DNA of 64,000 nucleotides, from NCBI RefSeq assembly GCF_000016165.1, contig NC_009253.1, forward strand, positions 716,332 through 780,331. Direction: 5' to 3'. Shown piece after piece: positions 51,783-62,064 of this stretch. The number at the start of each line of letters is the position of its first letter. Within the stretch, counting starts at the first letter, position 1. Source of the DNA: Desulforamulus reducens MI-1 (GTDB lineage Bacteria > Bacillota > Desulfotomaculia > Desulfotomaculales > Desulfotomaculaceae). Both the position numbers and the translations under genes were made by a program. The notes below the pieces were generated by a model. That model did no database searches and was not told where the DNA came from. It saw only the letters and a list, made by a program, of their open reading frames with translations.

Positions 51783-52574
51783 ATGAGATTGGAGCGAGCT
51801 TCCCTTTTGGGTTATTTAAAAAATCCGGAGGAAAAGGCTGTGTTGGCCAAGGTTTTAGATTCTGCGGAAACCGTTTTAAGAAACCATCGCCCACTGTTGA
51901 CATCTTTTTATGACCCGTATCATACGGGTCTTATCGCTTCTATACTAGAACGGATTCAGGATATCGACTTTGCATCCTATGGGGGATATGATCTGTCGGA
52001 AAGGGTTCGTACGGTCATTTTCCCCGATTACCTGGAGGGTGAGGTTTTTGACTATGAAATTACCCTGTTAGCCGTGGAGGGTAATTTTAAAATGGTGAAG
52101 GTTAATCATAGGGATTTTCTAGGTTCTCTCTTGGGACTGGGTATTAAGCGAGAAATGGTTGGGGATTTAATTGTTTCAGATAAGGGATGCCAAGTCATGG
52201 TGGCCCGGGAGATTGCTCCCTACTTGATGGCAAACTTGACGAAGGTTCATAAAGTTCGGGTGGAAGTAAGAGAAATTTGTCCGGAAGAATTGAAACTGCC
52301 GGAGTTAAAGGTTAAGGAAATAAAAACCACCGTGGCTTCCCTAAGATTGGATACAGTGGCTGCCGCAGGCTTTGGCACATCCAGAAGCCGTATTGCCAGG
52401 GAAATACAAGCAGAAAGATTGAACTTAAATTGGCATTCCTGCTCGGATGTTGCTGCTTCGGTAAAAAGTGGTGATATGCTTTCTATACGAGGGCGGGGTA
52501 GGGTCGAAATAGCAGAAGTTAAAGGAAACACGAAAAGTGGCCGAATAAGTATAGTATTAAAACGATATTTATAG
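51783..52574 (+). CDS. ylmH: S4-domain RNA-binding protein YlmH
   Basis: This 263-residue protein has an N-terminal YlmH-type domain (YDPYHTGLIASILER near residues 44-58, SYGGYDLSERVR near 67-78) and a C-terminal S4 RNA-binding domain (about 180-250, LRLDTVAAAGFGTSRSRIA and KSGDMLSIRGRGRVEIAEV). B. subtilis YlmH (RqcP-related) binds ribosomes and takes part in stalled-ribosome handling. It is translated almost directly after yggT. Confidence 0.92.
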   Translation: MRLERASLLGYLKNPEEKAVLAKVLDSAETVLRNHRPLLTSFYDPYHTGLIASILERIQDIDFASYGGYDLSERVRTVIFPDYLEGEVFDYEITLLAVEGNFKMVKVNHRDFLGSLLGLGIKREMVGDLIVSDKGCQVMVAREIAPYLMANLTKVHKVRVEVREICPEELKLPELKVKEIKTTVASLRLDTVAAAGFGTSRSRIAREIQAERLNLNWHSCSDVAASVKSGDMLSIRGRGRVEIAEVKGNTKSGRISIVLKRYL

Positions 52575-52617
52575 CCCTGAAGATACTCGGGCTAGAAGGC
52601 AACGGGGGTGTTTCGTA

Positions 52618-53157
52618 ATGAGTTATTTAACGCCAATGGAGATTCAGGCTAAGGAGTTTGCTAAATCCCTAAGGGGCTATGATGCTAAACAAGTTGACCT
52701 GTGGGTTCAGAAAATAAAAGACAATTATGAGAAATTATATGTGGAAAACCATGAATTAAAAGAACGACTAAGTCAGAGCGAGGAAAGCATTGTTCACTAC
52801 CGGGACCTGGAGGATGCTTTACAGCGTACCTTAGTAATGGCTCAAAAAAGTGCGGAAGATATGAAGAATAATGCTGAACGGGAATCAAAAATTATGTTGG
52901 AGCAGGCTGAGGTCTCTTCCAGAGCCATTACGCAAAAGGCCGAGGAAGAGGCAGAACGTATGGTTAAAGATGCTACCCACAAAGCTGAAAATATGTTGAA
53001 AATGGCTGAAGAAAGAGTTGGAGCCATCTTAGAAGAATACCGACGTTTGGAAAAACAGGCCAATGTGTTTAAGGTGAAGTTTAAAGCCCTGCTGGAGGCC
53101 CAGTTGGAGATGGTAGAGGGCAAACTCGGGACGGTGGATGAGGAGCATACTGCATAA
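52618..53157 (+). CDS. divIVA: DivIVA-domain protein
   Basis: This 179-residue coiled-coil protein recognises negatively curved membranes at poles and septa. The N-terminal lipid-binding domain reads LTPMEIQAKEFAKSLRGYD (residues about 4-22), followed by long coiled coils (about 30-70 and 80-170, rich in Ala, Glu, Lys). It ends the ylmE-sepF-yggT-ylmH-divIVA cluster as in B. subtilis. ATG 52618 follows GGGGGTG at a slightly long distance. Confidence 0.92.
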   Translation: MSYLTPMEIQAKEFAKSLRGYDAKQVDLWVQKIKDNYEKLYVENHELKERLSQSEESIVHYRDLEDALQRTLVMAQKSAEDMKNNAERESKIMLEQAEVSSRAITQKAEEEAERMVKDATHKAENMLKMAEERVGAILEEYRRLEKQANVFKVKFKALLEAQLEMVEGKLGTVDEEHTA

Positions 53158-53235
53158 ATGTAGTTTAACAGCTACTTTGCTAAGAATTTTATGGCCTTTT
53201 TAATAGGATGCTGTTTTTTCATAGGAGTGTAATGG

Positions 53236-53520
53236 ATGTTTGATATAAAAGAGGATCAAAATGGTGTGGTGGTAAAAGTACGGGTTCAGCCTAGGGCTTC
53301 CAAGAACAGCCTAGCCGGGGAGATGGAGGGGGCCCTTAAAGTGCGCCTTACGGCACCACCGGTGGACGGAGCTGCTAACGAAGCCTGCTGCAAGTTTTTT
53401 GGGGAACTCTTCGGAGTGGCAAAATCGAAGGTAGAAATCATAGCCGGACATACCGGACGCAATAAGCTAGTCCACATACAGGGGGTCACCGAGAAACAGG
53501 CACGATTTATCTTGAAGTAG
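53236..53520 (+). CDS. yggU: DUF167/YggU-family protein
   Basis: This 94-residue DUF167 protein is a conserved small alpha/beta fold of unknown function. The signature VVVKVRVQPRASKNSLAGE near residues 11-29, LKVRLTAPPVDGAANEAC near 35-52 and IIAGHTGRNKLVHI near 70-83 are clear. It is often found downstream of yggT, as here. Ribosome-binding site AGGAGTG precedes ATG 53236. Confidence 0.92.
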   Translation: MFDIKEDQNGVVVKVRVQPRASKNSLAGEMEGALKVRLTAPPVDGAANEACCKFFGELFGVAKSKVEIIAGHTGRNKLVHIQGVTEKQARFILK

Positions 53521-53575
53521 GGTCTACCCATGAACAACCATTCACCCTATGGATATGAACAGTTTCTTGGGAATG

Positions 53576-53604
53576 TTGACCTTCCTGTCGGATTTGGTTA
53601 TAAT
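53576..53604 (+). promoter_or_regulatory. Sigma-A promoter of ileS
   Basis: TTGACC (53576-53581) and TATAAT (53599-53604) are exactly 17 bases apart. The predicted RNA start near 53611 begins the T-box leader. Confidence 0.8.
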
Positions 53605-53610
53605 AGTGCT

Positions 53611-53876
53611 GTTTATTAATATTTTGAGTACCCTTGAACGGGATAGTAAATTGATGGAAGCTGTACAGAGAGTCCGGTGCCTGGTGGAATCCGGATCAGT
53701 GCCATCCTTTGAAGATCACCCGGGAGGTGCCTTTTGAAACCTGTAAAACAGGGAGTAGTTTTGGCCGGCTACACTCCGTTATCAGTGTATCGAGTGTTCG
53801 GGAAATAATCCTGTTCATTAGGGTGGTACCGCGGGTAAAACAGCTCGTCCCTTTGGGACGGGCTTTTATTTTTTGA
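53611..53876 (+). promoter_or_regulatory. T-box riboswitch (isoleucine, specifier ATC) upstream of ileS
   Basis: This leader of about 265 nt has the T-box sequence AGGGTGGTACCGCG at 53820-53833. Stem I elements include the kink-turn AGAGAG and a GGTGG-containing loop, and a specifier-loop ATC codon follows TTTGAAG at about 53719-53721. The competing terminator is AGCTCGTCCC/GGGACGGGCT (53842-53851, 53855-53864) with a long T-run. Uncharged tRNA-Ile binding would favour the antiterminator and raise ileS expression. Confidence 0.93.
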
Positions 53877-53907
53877 CAAATTATGTAAATGTCAGGAGTG
53901 AACTTAC

Positions 53908-56703
53908 GTGGATTACAGTAAAACCTTAAATTTACCCCAAACACAATTTCCCATGAGAGGTAATTTGCCCCAGAGGGAACCGGAAACACAAAAGTACTGG
54001 CAAGAAATTGACCTGTATAAAAAGGTGCAGGAAAAAAACAAAGGCAAAACAAAGTTTATATTACATGATGGACCTCCCTATGCCAATGGACACATTCACC
54101 TGGGCCATACCCTTAACAAAGTATTAAAGGATATAATTGTCAAATATCGTTCCATGAGTGGTTATGATGCCCCCTATGTACCTGGTTGGGATACCCACGG
54201 TTTACCCATTGAGCAGCAGGCCATTAAACAACTGGGTATTAACCGTCACCAAGTTAATCCGGTGGAATTTAGGGCTAAATGCAAAGATTATGCCCTGAAA
54301 TGGGCCAATACCCAAAGTGAGGAATTCCAGCGTTTGGGTGTCCGGGGAGACTGGGAAAACCCCTATTACACTTTGTTACCCCAATATGAAGCTACTCAAA
54401 TTCGAGTCTTTGGTGAAATGGCCAAGAAAGGCTATATTTATAAGGGCCTGAAGCCTGTATATTGGTGTGCCAGCTGTGAAACTGCTCTGGCCGAAGCCGA
54501 AGTGGAATATGCTGATAAAACCTCTCCGTCTATTTATGTAAAATTCCCTGTTAAAGATGGCAAGGGCGTTTTACCCCAGGATGCTGCAGTGGTTATTTGG
54601 ACCACCACTCCCTGGACATTGCCTGCTAACGTAGCTATCAGTGTTCATCCTGAATTTGAATATGTACTGGCTGCTGTACAGAACCAGAAGATTGTAGTGG
54701 CCAAGGAACTGCTGGAATCCTTTAAACAGGCCGTAGGTGCTGAAGAAGCAGAAATCCTAGCGACCTATCAAGGAGAGCAACTGGAGCGGGTAGTTTGCCA
54801 ACATCCCTTTATTGATGAGCGCGAGTCGCTGGTAATTTTGGGTGAACACGTAACCTTAGATGCCGGTACCGGCGCTGTGCATACGGCTCCCGGACATGGT
54901 GAGGAAGACTTTATGGTTGGTAAAAAATATGAACTGCCGGTGCTGGCTCCCATAGATAACCGGGGTAGGTTTACCTCTGAGGGAGGCAAGTTTCAGGGAC
55001 AGTTTATTATGGACGCCAACAAGACTATTATTGAAGAATTAAAAGAACGGGATGCTTTAATGGGGCATGTTAGCATTAAACACCAGTACCCCCATTGCTG
55101 GCGCTGCAAGCAGCCCATTTTCTTCCGGGCCACTGAACAGTGGTTTGCCTCGGTGGACGGTTTCCGACAGGAAGCTTTGCAGGCTATCCGTAATGTAAAA
55201 TGGGTACCATCCTGGGGTGAAGATCGTATTTACAATATGGTAGAAGGCCGTGGTGACTGGTGCGTATCCCGTCAACGCACCTGGGGTGTACCTATTCCTA
55301 TTTTTTATTGCAATGATTGTGGTAAAGAAATTATCACGGAGGAAACCATTTCTCATATTGAAAAGTTGTTCAGGGAGCATGGGTCTGATATCTGGTTTGC
55401 CAAGGAAGCTAATGAATTGGTGCCGGCCAGTCTGACTTGTCCTCACTGTGGTAAGGGTAAGGATTTCCGCAAAGAAACTGATACCATGGATGTTTGGTTT
55501 GACTCTGGCTCCAGTCACCTGGCTGTGTTAAATCAGCCGGAGCTTTGGCCGGAACAGCAACGGCCTGCCGACCTTTATCTGGAGGGCAGTGACCAGCATA
55601 GGGGTTGGTTTAATTCCTCTTTGTCCACCTCAGTGGCCGTCACAGGTAAGCCGCCCTATAAAACTGTGTTGACCCATGGTTTCACAGTGGATGAGAAGGG
55701 ACGTAAAATGTCTAAATCCCTTGGTAATGTGGTGGATCCTTTAAAAATTTGCAGTCAAATGGGTGCGGATATTCTGCGACTGTGGGTTTCTTCTGCTGAT
55801 TACCGAGCAGATCTGGCTTTATCCCAGAATATTTTAAAACAGATGACCGAGTCTTACCGTAAGATTAGAAATACAGCTAGGTTTCTGCTGGGTAACCTAT
55901 ATGACTTTGACCCGGTGAAAGACAAAGTGGCCTATGATAAGCTGCCGGAACTGGACCGTGTGGCCCTGATGGAGTTGCACAAGTTAATTAAACAAGTTTT
56001 GGCTGCCTATGAAAATTATGAGTTCCATATTGTTTACCACGCTGTACACAATTACTGCGTAGTAGACCTCAGTGCTTTCTACTTAGATATTATTAAGGAC
56101 CGTCTCTACACTGCAGTTCCAGGCTCGCTGGAACGTCGGGCTGCTCAGACTGTTCTTTATGAGGCACTGGATGCCTTGGTTCGCCTGTTGACACCAGTAC
56201 TTGCCTTTACCACCGAGGAAATTTACAAATATATGCCGGTGGTAGGAGACCGTTTGGCCAGTGTACAAATGCTGGATATGCCGGAAGTGAATGTTGAATA
56301 TATGGATGTAGAGTTAGAGAAGAAGTGGGATAAAATTCATGAAATCCGCAAAGAGGTACTGAAGGCACTGGAAGTAGCTCGTAAGAACAAGGTGATTGGT
56401 AATGCATTGGAGGCAAAAGTAGACCTTTATGTTGCCGGGGATGTGGAAGAAGTTCTTAAACCAATGGCAGCAGAATTAACTACTCTGTTCATTGTTTCCA
56501 AGGTGAACCTGCATGGGCTGGCGGCAGCTCCCGCAGATGCCGTAAAAGCGGAAGAGTTGGAATTGGCTCTTCAAGTGGCTACTGCTGAAGGTGGTAAGTG
56601 TGAACGCTGTTGGATGTACCACGAAGAAGTAGGCAACGATGCCGAACACGCAACCCTCTGCCCCCGTTGTGCAACGGTGGTAAAAGAACATCATACTGCA
56701 TAG
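53908..56703 (+). CDS. ileS: Isoleucyl-tRNA synthetase
   Basis: This 931-residue class Ia synthetase charges tRNA-Ile. The HIGH motif is [12 protein letters not shown] near residues 52-63, and the KMSKS motif is [10 protein letters not shown] near 596-605. The CP1 editing region lies between, with [12 protein letters not shown] near 231-242. A C-terminal zinc site (CERCWMY...CPRC) is present, as in bacterial type enzymes. GTG 53908 follows AGGAGTG. It is controlled by an upstream Ile T-box. Confidence 0.98.
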   Translation: MDYSKTLNLPQTQFPMRGNLPQREPETQKYWQEIDLYKKVQEKNKGKTKFILHDGPPYANGHIHLGHTLNKVLKDIIVKYRSMSGYDAPYVPGWDTHGLPIEQQAIKQLGINRHQVNPVEFRAKCKDYALKWANTQSEEFQRLGVRGDWENPYYTLLPQYEATQIRVFGEMAKKGYIYKGLKPVYWCASCETALAEAEVEYADKTSPSIYVKFPVKDGKGVLPQDAAVVIWTTTPWTLPANVAISVHPEFEYVLAAVQNQKIVVAKELLESFKQAVGAEEAEILATYQGEQLERVVCQHPFIDERESLVILGEHVTLDAGTGAVHTAPGHGEEDFMVGKKYELPVLAPIDNRGRFTSEGGKFQGQFIMDANKTIIEELKERDALMGHVSIKHQYPHCWRCKQPIFFRATEQWFASVDGFRQEALQAIRNVKWVPSWGEDRIYNMVEGRGDWCVSRQRTWGVPIPIFYCNDCGKEIITEETISHIEKLFREHGSDIWFAKEANELVPASLTCPHCGKGKDFRKETDTMDVWFDSGSSHLAVLNQPELWPEQQRPADLYLEGSDQHRGWFNSSLSTSVAVTGKPPYKTVLTHGFTVDEKGRKMSKSLGNVVDPLKICSQMGADILRLWVSSADYRADLALSQNILKQMTESYRKIRNTARFLLGNLYDFDPVKDKVAYDKLPELDRVALMELHKLIKQVLAAYENYEFHIVYHAVHNYCVVDLSAFYLDIIKDRLYTAVPGSLERRAAQTVLYEALDALVRLLTPVLAFTTEEIYKYMPVVGDRLASVQMLDMPEVNVEYMDVELEKKWDKIHEIRKEVLKALEVARKNKVIGNALEAKVDLYVAGDVEEVLKPMAAELTTLFIVSKVNLHGLAAAPADAVKAEELELALQVATAEGGKCERCWMYHEEVGNDAEHATLCPRCATVVKEHHTA

Positions 56704-56710
56704 ATAAATC

Positions 56711-56743
56711 AAAAGAGTTACCTCCCAGTGAGGTAACTCTTTT
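56711..56743. terminator. Bidirectional terminator between ileS and the spore-protein gene
   Basis: A perfect 14-bp stem AAAAGAGTTACCTC/GAGGTAACTCTTTT (56711-56724, 56730-56743) has a 5-nt loop. The convergent genes share it. Confidence 0.9.
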
Positions 56744-57003
56744 CACTCCTCTGCCCGCAGAGCATCCAAATCAATAAGTCCCTTTTTTGCCCGCTGGGTA
56801 ATAATACCGCCGATTCGTCCCGACTCTATGGATGTCAAGCCACCCCAGCCTTCTTTTTTAACCTTATCCGCCAGTCCCAATTCCTCGGCAATTTCCATTT
56901 TTAAAAGGTCCATAGGAGTAGGTTTTTTTTCACCTTTAATAGCATGTTTACTTTCTTTTTTCTTTTTAATCTGATTGTCTAATTTTGTAATGATGGAAAC
57001 CAT
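56743..57003 (-). CDS. Alpha/beta-type small acid-soluble spore protein
   Basis: This 86-residue protein would coat and protect DNA in the dormant spore. The GPR protease site region reads KMEIAEELGLADKV (cleavage in EIA, near residues 36-39). The DNA-binding helix segment is GWGGLTSIESGRIGGIIT. The N-terminal extension, rich in Lys, is longer than in typical Bacillus alpha/beta SASPs. ATG 57003 lies 7 bases after AAGGAGG on the minus strand. A hairpin with T-run lies in its leader. A forespore sigma-G promoter is expected but not clearly identified. Confidence 0.85.
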   Translation of the reverse strand: MVSIITKLDNQIKKKKESKHAIKGEKKPTPMDLLKMEIAEELGLADKVKKEGWGGLTSIESGRIGGIITQRAKKGLIDLDALRAEE

Positions 57004-57021
57004 GATAACCTCCTTAGAAAA

Positions 57022-57045
57022 ACTTGGCTTCTGCCAAGTCTTTTT
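57022..57045. terminator. Terminator-like hairpin in the spore-protein leader
   Basis: ACTTGGC/GCCAAGT (57022-57028, 57033-57039), loop TTCT, followed by T-runs on both strands. On the minus strand it lies just before the spore-protein ribosome-binding site. Confidence 0.55.
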
Positions 57046-57070
57046 AGACGTTGGCGGAAGCTAGTTTACC

Positions 57071-57320
57071 CTTATGCAGATCAGAAAGTTTTATACTTCT
57101 GATCTGCCCATAAGAGAACCCCCCGAAGGGGGGCTCTTATGGGGGTCCATAATGGTCAGTGGAGCGGTTGTAAACCTTTCATCGCAGACCCACGAAGGGA
57201 TGAAAGGACAAAGGCGCCGACTTTCTTCAAGATCTAGCATTGGGAGAAACCATTTAGAACCCCGGTAAGTACATTATGCCCGGTAAGTACAAAATTATTA
57301 TGAAACTACCGGGCTATTTG
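57071..57320. other. Unexplained hairpin array with an 18-bp tandem repeat
   Basis: No gene was recognised in 57046-57435. The region holds an 11-bp stem GCAGATCAGAA/TTCTGATCTGC (57076-57086, 57097-57107). Next comes a very stable CCCATAAGAG-AA-CCCCCC/GGGGGG-CTCTTATGGG hairpin (57107-57143), then CCTTTCATC/GATGAAAGG (57175-57183, 57199-57207). CCCGGTAAGTACA occurs twice 18 bases apart (57261, 57279); the second copy forms GCCCGGTA/TACCGGGC (57278-57285, 57307-57314). CTTATG (57071-57076) can pair with CATAAG (57109-57114), which competes with the second hairpin, as in a switch. The strand that is transcribed is unknown. Confidence 0.5.
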
Positions 57321-57435
57321 ATATAGTATATTGAATAAAAGAAAACAACTAAGAAAGGATTAAATATTTTTTTCACTAAAAGGAAATGGTGAAAAAAGCT
57401 AGAAATAGTTAGAAAAGTCAAAATGAAAACGGATG

Positions 57436-57669
57436 ATGATCGTGGGAGAGACCCCTCGGGGCGCCGAAGGAGCAATCTGGTTTACAGACGCTGTGTAAGA
57501 CTGGTTAAACTCTCAGGCAAAGGGACTGCGATCGGACGGAACTCTGGAGAGTTCTTGCCAATGGCAGTTAGGCAAGACACCAAAGGGGAAGCTTCAAAGG
57601 AAGTCATCTCTCAGGTTACAAGGACAGAGTTATACCAGCATAGGTATAACTCCGTCCTTTTTGTTTTTG
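57436..57669 (+). promoter_or_regulatory. Tandem glycine riboswitch with terminator
   Basis: Two glycine aptamers precede gcvT. The first shows GGGAGAGACCC, CGAAGGAGCAA and CTCTCAGGCAAAGGGAC. The second shows CTCTGGAGAG, CACCAAAGGGG and TCTCAGGTTACAAGGACAG. The expression platform is a terminator GGAC-AG-AGTTATACC/GGTATAACTC-C-GTCC (57622-57636, 57643-57657) with TTTTTGTTTTT. Glycine is expected to switch on the cleavage-system genes. Confidence 0.95.
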
Positions 57670-57720
57670 TTAGCGTATAGGTATTTTGTTTAGAACATAA
57701 TACTACAGGGAGGTGGAAAA

Positions 57721-58815
57721 ATGCAGGAACTAAAACGTACACCTTTGTACAACATCCATCTGGCAGCTGGAGCTAAGATGGTGGAATTTGGCGGTTGGTT
57801 GATGCCAGTACAGTATGAAGGAATTATTGCCGAACATCAGGCTGTGCGGTCCGCTGCGGGGTTATTTGATGTATCCCACATGGGTGAAATACAAATCTCT
57901 GGCCCAACTGCCAGGGAGTTTGTTCAAAGGCTGGTAACCAACGATATATCCAGATTAAAACCGGGGTGTGCAATTTATTCCCCCATGTGTAATCCCCAGG
58001 GAGGTACCGTTGATGATTTATTAGTATATCAACTGGAAGATCAACAATACTTGTTGGTAGTTAATGCCTCTAATACAGATAAGGATTTTCATTGGATTGT
58101 CAGTCAGCAGGTACCAGGTGTAGAGATACAAAATGTTTCAGAGGTAACTTGTCAATTGGCACTACAAGGGCCACAGGCAGAAAAAATTTTACAGAGGTTG
58201 ACTGCAGTGGACCTAAGCCATATAAAATCCTTTTGCTTTGTCTATGGAGCCGTTGAGGGTATTCACTGTCTGATTTCCCGTACCGGTTATACTGGCGAAG
58301 CAGGTTTTGAACTATATTTTCCGGCGTCCCATGCGGAAAGGGTTTGGCAGGCGATTATGGCAACCGGAGCCACAGATGGCCTAAGACCTGTGGGCCTTGG
58401 AGCCAGAGATACTTTGCGCTTTGAAGCTTGCCTGGCACTCTATGGTCATGAATTAACCGATGATATTTCTCCACTGATGGCCGGATTGGGCTGGACGGTA
58501 AAATTTAATAAACCGGAATTTGTAGGGAAAGAACCTTTGCTGAAACAGAAGGAAGCAGGAACTACCTATCAGTTAGTGGGACTAGAGATGATTGACCGGG
58601 GCATTCCTCGTCAGGGATACGCTATTTTTAAAGAAGGTCAAGAAGTAGGGTGGATTACCTCTGGAACCTTTGCACCAACCCTGGGAAAAAATATGGGATT
58701 GGGTTATGTTGAAATACCATTTGCAGATGTAGGCAAAGAATTGAATATTATGGTTCGTAACAAGCCATTAAAGGCACGCATTGTGAAAAAACCATTTTAT
58801 AAGCGGGAGGTTTAG
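57721..58815 (+). CDS. gcvT: Glycine cleavage system T protein (aminomethyltransferase)
   Basis: This 364-residue tetrahydrofolate-dependent aminomethyltransferase releases ammonia and forms methylene-THF from the aminomethyl-lipoyl H protein. Typical segments are KRTPLYNIHLAAGAKMVEF, GLFDVSHMGEI near residues 46-56, TGYTGEAGFELYFP near 186-199, GLGARDTLRFEACLALYGHE near 222-241 and TSGTFAPTLGKNMGLGYV. It is the first gene after the glycine riboswitch, with GGGAGGTGG before ATG 57721. Confidence 0.97.
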   Translation: MQELKRTPLYNIHLAAGAKMVEFGGWLMPVQYEGIIAEHQAVRSAAGLFDVSHMGEIQISGPTAREFVQRLVTNDISRLKPGCAIYSPMCNPQGGTVDDLLVYQLEDQQYLLVVNASNTDKDFHWIVSQQVPGVEIQNVSEVTCQLALQGPQAEKILQRLTAVDLSHIKSFCFVYGAVEGIHCLISRTGYTGEAGFELYFPASHAERVWQAIMATGATDGLRPVGLGARDTLRFEACLALYGHELTDDISPLMAGLGWTVKFNKPEFVGKEPLLKQKEAGTTYQLVGLEMIDRGIPRQGYAIFKEGQEVGWITSGTFAPTLGKNMGLGYVEIPFADVGKELNIMVRNKPLKARIVKKPFYKREV

Positions 58816-58818
58816 AAA

Positions 58819-59199
58819 ATGAAAGTACCCTCTGAGTTAAAGTATACCAAAGAACATGAATGGGTAAAAATTGAAGGAAACCGTGCTATTATTGGAATTA
58901 CCTACTACGCCCAGGACTCCCTGGGGGATATTGTGTTTGTTGAACTCCCTTCTGTCGGAGATGCTGTTGAAGTAGAAGAACCCTTTGGTGTGGTAGAGTC
59001 CGTAAAGACAGCCAGTGATTTGTATGCACCGGTTAGTGGTCAGGTAGTAGAGGTTAATAATGAACCAATGGATTCACCGGAGGTTGTTAACCAGGACCCC
59101 TACGGCCAGGGCTGGATGATTATGGTGGAAATGTCCGACCCGTCCCAAATTGAGAAGCTAATGAGTGCCGAGGAATATCAGGCTTTAATAGAAGCCTAA
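58819..59199 (+). CDS. gcvH: Glycine cleavage system H protein
   Basis: This 126-residue lipoyl carrier protein shuttles the aminomethyl group between P, T and L proteins. The lipoylation site is Lys63 in [36 protein letters not shown] at the start and the C-terminal [12 protein letters not shown] are standard. It begins 3 bases after gcvT. The fourth component, L protein (dihydrolipoamide dehydrogenase), is not in the window. Confidence 0.97.
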   Translation: MKVPSELKYTKEHEWVKIEGNRAIIGITYYAQDSLGDIVFVELPSVGDAVEVEEPFGVVESVKTASDLYAPVSGQVVEVNNEPMDSPEVVNQDPYGQGWMIMVEMSDPSQIEKLMSAEEYQALIEA

Positions 59200-59219
59200 A
59201 GAGGAAGAAGGTAGGTACG

Positions 59220-60560
59220 TTGAAATTTATTCCTCATACAGATGAAGAACGTCGCCAGATGCTAAAGCATTTGGCAGTGGAAAACACAGACCAACTGTTT
59301 AAGGATATTCCCTCAGAACTGCGACTCAATAGGGATCTGGCAGTGGAGGGTGGCTTGTCTGAAATGGAGCTGCAGAGCCATATGAACTCCCTAGCAGGCT
59401 TAAATACAGGGGTTGATCAAACCATTTGTTTTCTGGGGGCAGGGGCCTATGACCACTATATACCCAGTGCAGTAAAACATATTCTATCCCGTTCAGAATT
59501 TTATACAGCCTATACCCCCTACCAACCAGAAATCAGTCAAGGGGTATTACAGAGTATCTTTGAGTATCAAAGCATGATTTGTCTCTTAACTGGTATGGAT
59601 GCGGCAAATGCATCCATGTATGATGGGGCCAGCGCTTTGGCTGAAGCGGCCTTGATGGCCTGTGCTGTTACCCGGCGTGATAAGGTTCTGGTAGCTAGTA
59701 CCCTTCACCCGGAATATCGGGAAGTAGTAAAAACCTACTTACACGGTCCTGGTATTGAAATATCTGAAATTGCTTACCAGGAGGGGTTGTCCCAACTGGC
59801 CGATATAGATCAAAAGTTAGATAAAAAAACAGCTGCAGTCTTAGTCCAGTATCCAAATTTTTTTGGTTGCATTGAGGATCTGGGTAAAATTGCAGAGCAA
59901 GCCCATGCTAAGGGGGCCTTGCTGGTGGTTTGTGTGGATCCCATAGCCTTGGGAATCCTAAAATCGCCCGGCCAGTGTGGTGCTGATATTGTAGTGGGGG
60001 AAGGACAGTCCCTGGGAATTCCCCTATCCTACGGAGGTCCCTACCTTGGTTTTATGGCATGCAAGGACAAATATCTGCGCAAAATGCCGGGACGAATAGT
60101 GGGGCAAACTGTTGATGTAGAAGGACGCCGGGGCTATGTACTAACCCTGCAGGCCCGGGAACAACACATTCGCCGCGATAAAGCAACTTCAAACATTTGT
60201 TCCAACCAGGCCCTGTGTGCCCTGGCGGCCACCGTGTATTTGAGCTTAGTGGGTCGGCAAGGATTCAAGCAGGTAGCAGAATTATGTCTACAAAAGACAG
60301 CCTATGCTAAGGAATTACTGGCCGCTTTACCAGGATACCAACTACCCTGGCAGACACCAGTGTTTAAGGAATTTGTATTAAAAACTAAAGAAGCACCAGA
60401 GGTTATTAATCGAGAACTCCTTAAGGAGAATATTCTGGGTGGTCTTGATTTAGGAGGTTATTACCCAGAGTTAGCAGGACATATGTTATTTTGCGTAACA
60501 GAGAAAAGAAGTCGCCGGGAAATAGAATTACTGGCGGCACGATTGGGGGCAATATCATGA
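59220..60560 (+). CDS. gcvPA: Glycine dehydrogenase (decarboxylating) subunit 1
   Basis: This 446-residue alpha subunit of the two-subunit P protein decarboxylates glycine using PLP bound in the beta subunit. Family segments are [30 protein letters not shown] near residues 70-84, [34 protein letters not shown] and [17 protein letters not shown] 59220 is the start, with GAGGAAGAAGG upstream. Its stop overlaps the start of gcvPB by 4 bases, which suits equal production of the subunits. Confidence 0.96.
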   Translation: MKFIPHTDEERRQMLKHLAVENTDQLFKDIPSELRLNRDLAVEGGLSEMELQSHMNSLAGLNTGVDQTICFLGAGAYDHYIPSAVKHILSRSEFYTAYTPYQPEISQGVLQSIFEYQSMICLLTGMDAANASMYDGASALAEAALMACAVTRRDKVLVASTLHPEYREVVKTYLHGPGIEISEIAYQEGLSQLADIDQKLDKKTAAVLVQYPNFFGCIEDLGKIAEQAHAKGALLVVCVDPIALGILKSPGQCGADIVVGEGQSLGIPLSYGGPYLGFMACKDKYLRKMPGRIVGQTVDVEGRRGYVLTLQAREQHIRRDKATSNICSNQALCALAATVYLSLVGRQGFKQVAELCLQKTAYAKELLAALPGYQLPWQTPVFKEFVLKTKEAPEVINRELLKENILGGLDLGGYYPELAGHMLFCVTEKRSRREIELLAARLGAIS

Positions 60561-62011
60561 CGGAAAAATTAATATTTGAACTGGGTTCACCCGGTCGTCA
60601 GGGTGTCCTGTTTCCGGCCAATGATGTTCCAGAGATTCCCCCCCATGAATTGTTGCCAAGGGATTTAATAAGGGAACAAGAGGTACCGCTGCCGGAGGTC
60701 AGTGAAGGGGATGCTGTACGACATTTTGTCAGGCTATCCAGAATGAACTTTGGAGTGGATGTGGGGTTTTATCCTCTGGGTTCCTGCACCATGAAATACA
60801 ATCCCAAAGTGGCAGAGGATGCAGCAGGGCTAAGTGGCTTTGCCAATATTCACCCCTATCAGCCCGATGAAATTAGCCAGGGGGCACTGCAACTGATGTA
60901 TGAAACCCAGCAGGATCTTGCTGAAATCACCGGTATGGATGCCTTTACCCTACAGCCGGCTGCTGGGGCCCAGGGTGAATTAACTGGGATGTTGATTATT
61001 AAGGCCTACCTGGAAAGCAAGGGAGAGACCGGGCGGAACAAGGTCATTGTTCCGGATTCGGCTCACGGTACCAACCCAGCCACAGCGGCCCTTTGTGGTT
61101 TTAAAGTGGTGGAAGTAAAATCGGATCAACGAGGTGGTGTTGATCTCGCAGCTTTAAAGCAATTGTTGGGGCCGGATGTGGCGGCTCTCATGCTGACGAA
61201 CCCAAGCACCTTAGGCTTGTTTGAAGATAATATTACAGAAATTGCTGCACTGGTACACCAGGCCGGAGGACTATTATATTACGACGGTGCAAACCTGAAT
61301 GCTATTATGGGGTATGCCCGTCCTGGCGATATGGGTTTCGATGTGGTTCACCTGAATCTACATAAAACCTTTGGCACACCCCATGGTGGTGGAGGCCCAG
61401 GCTCTGGGCCCGTAGGTGTAAAGGCTGAATTGGCACCGTTCCTTCCTAAACCTGTGATTATTCAAAGAGAAGGCAACTACCTGCCGGATTATCATCGTCC
61501 CCAGTCCATTGGTCGAGTTAAAGCCTTTTTTGCAAATTTTAGTGTTATTGTTAAGGCCTATACCTATTTGCGGTCTTTGGGCGGTAAGGGGTTAAAAGAG
61601 GTTTCAGAACACGCAGTACTAAATGCAAACTATCTAATGAAACAGCTTTCGGACCATTTTCGGGTTCCCTATCAAAGGACTTGTATGCATGAGTTTGTGG
61701 TTTCCCCACCTGAGGATATGAAGGAGCAGGGGATTAAAACCCTGGATATTGCTAAAAGGCTTCTGGATTATGGTTATCACCCACCTACGGTTTACTTTCC
61801 TTTAATTGTGGAAGAAGCTCTGATGTTTGAACCCACGGAAACGGAAAGCAAAGAAACTCTGGATGAATTTGCTCATAATTTAATTAAGGTATTGGCAGAG
61901 GCCAGAGAAAACCCGGATAAGTTAAGAAATGCCCCTTACACCACACCGATACGGAGGTTGGATGAAGTAATGGCTGCTCGCAAGCCCCTAGTGGGTTGGT
62001 TTCCGGAATAA
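60557..62011 (+). CDS. gcvPB: Glycine dehydrogenase (decarboxylating) subunit 2
   Basis: This 484-residue PLP-containing subunit starts at ATG 60557, overlapping the gcvPA stop (ATGA); the frame is open upstream to 60491, but homology begins at [20 protein letters not shown]. The PLP Lys is Lys270 in [33 protein letters not shown] near residues 73-86 and the [10 protein letters not shown] loop are typical. It is the last gene of the gcv operon. Confidence 0.96.
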   Translation: MTEKLIFELGSPGRQGVLFPANDVPEIPPHELLPRDLIREQEVPLPEVSEGDAVRHFVRLSRMNFGVDVGFYPLGSCTMKYNPKVAEDAAGLSGFANIHPYQPDEISQGALQLMYETQQDLAEITGMDAFTLQPAAGAQGELTGMLIIKAYLESKGETGRNKVIVPDSAHGTNPATAALCGFKVVEVKSDQRGGVDLAALKQLLGPDVAALMLTNPSTLGLFEDNITEIAALVHQAGGLLYYDGANLNAIMGYARPGDMGFDVVHLNLHKTFGTPHGGGGPGSGPVGVKAELAPFLPKPVIIQREGNYLPDYHRPQSIGRVKAFFANFSVIVKAYTYLRSLGGKGLKEVSEHAVLNANYLMKQLSDHFRVPYQRTCMHEFVVSPPEDMKEQGIKTLDIAKRLLDYGYHPPTVYFPLIVEEALMFEPTETESKETLDEFAHNLIKVLAEARENPDKLRNAPYTTPIRRLDEVMAARKPLVGWFPE

Positions 62012-62029
62012 TACGGGCAGGCAGTGTGC

Positions 62030-62059
62030 TTGCTAGAAATATTTATACTATGATATACT
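62030..62059 (+). promoter_or_regulatory. Promoter before the metal riboswitch
   Basis: TTGCTA (62030-62035) and TATACT (62054-62059) with an 18-base spacer; the predicted RNA start is near 62066. Confidence 0.55.
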
Positions 62060-62064
62060 TTATC

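Noticed and set aside
53549-53737. 62-residue frame with one hydrophobic segment upstream of ileS
   Set aside because: It spans a near-consensus promoter and stem I of the ileS T-box and has no good ribosome-binding site; its codons are explained by the RNA element.
57146-57260. Possible 6S, SRP or tRNA-like RNA
   Set aside because: The fold is made of local hairpins; none of the conserved SRP loop, 6S central bubble or tRNA arms could be identified.
57423-57680. 85-codon frame before gcvT
   Set aside because: It lies entirely within the tandem glycine riboswitch and its terminator.
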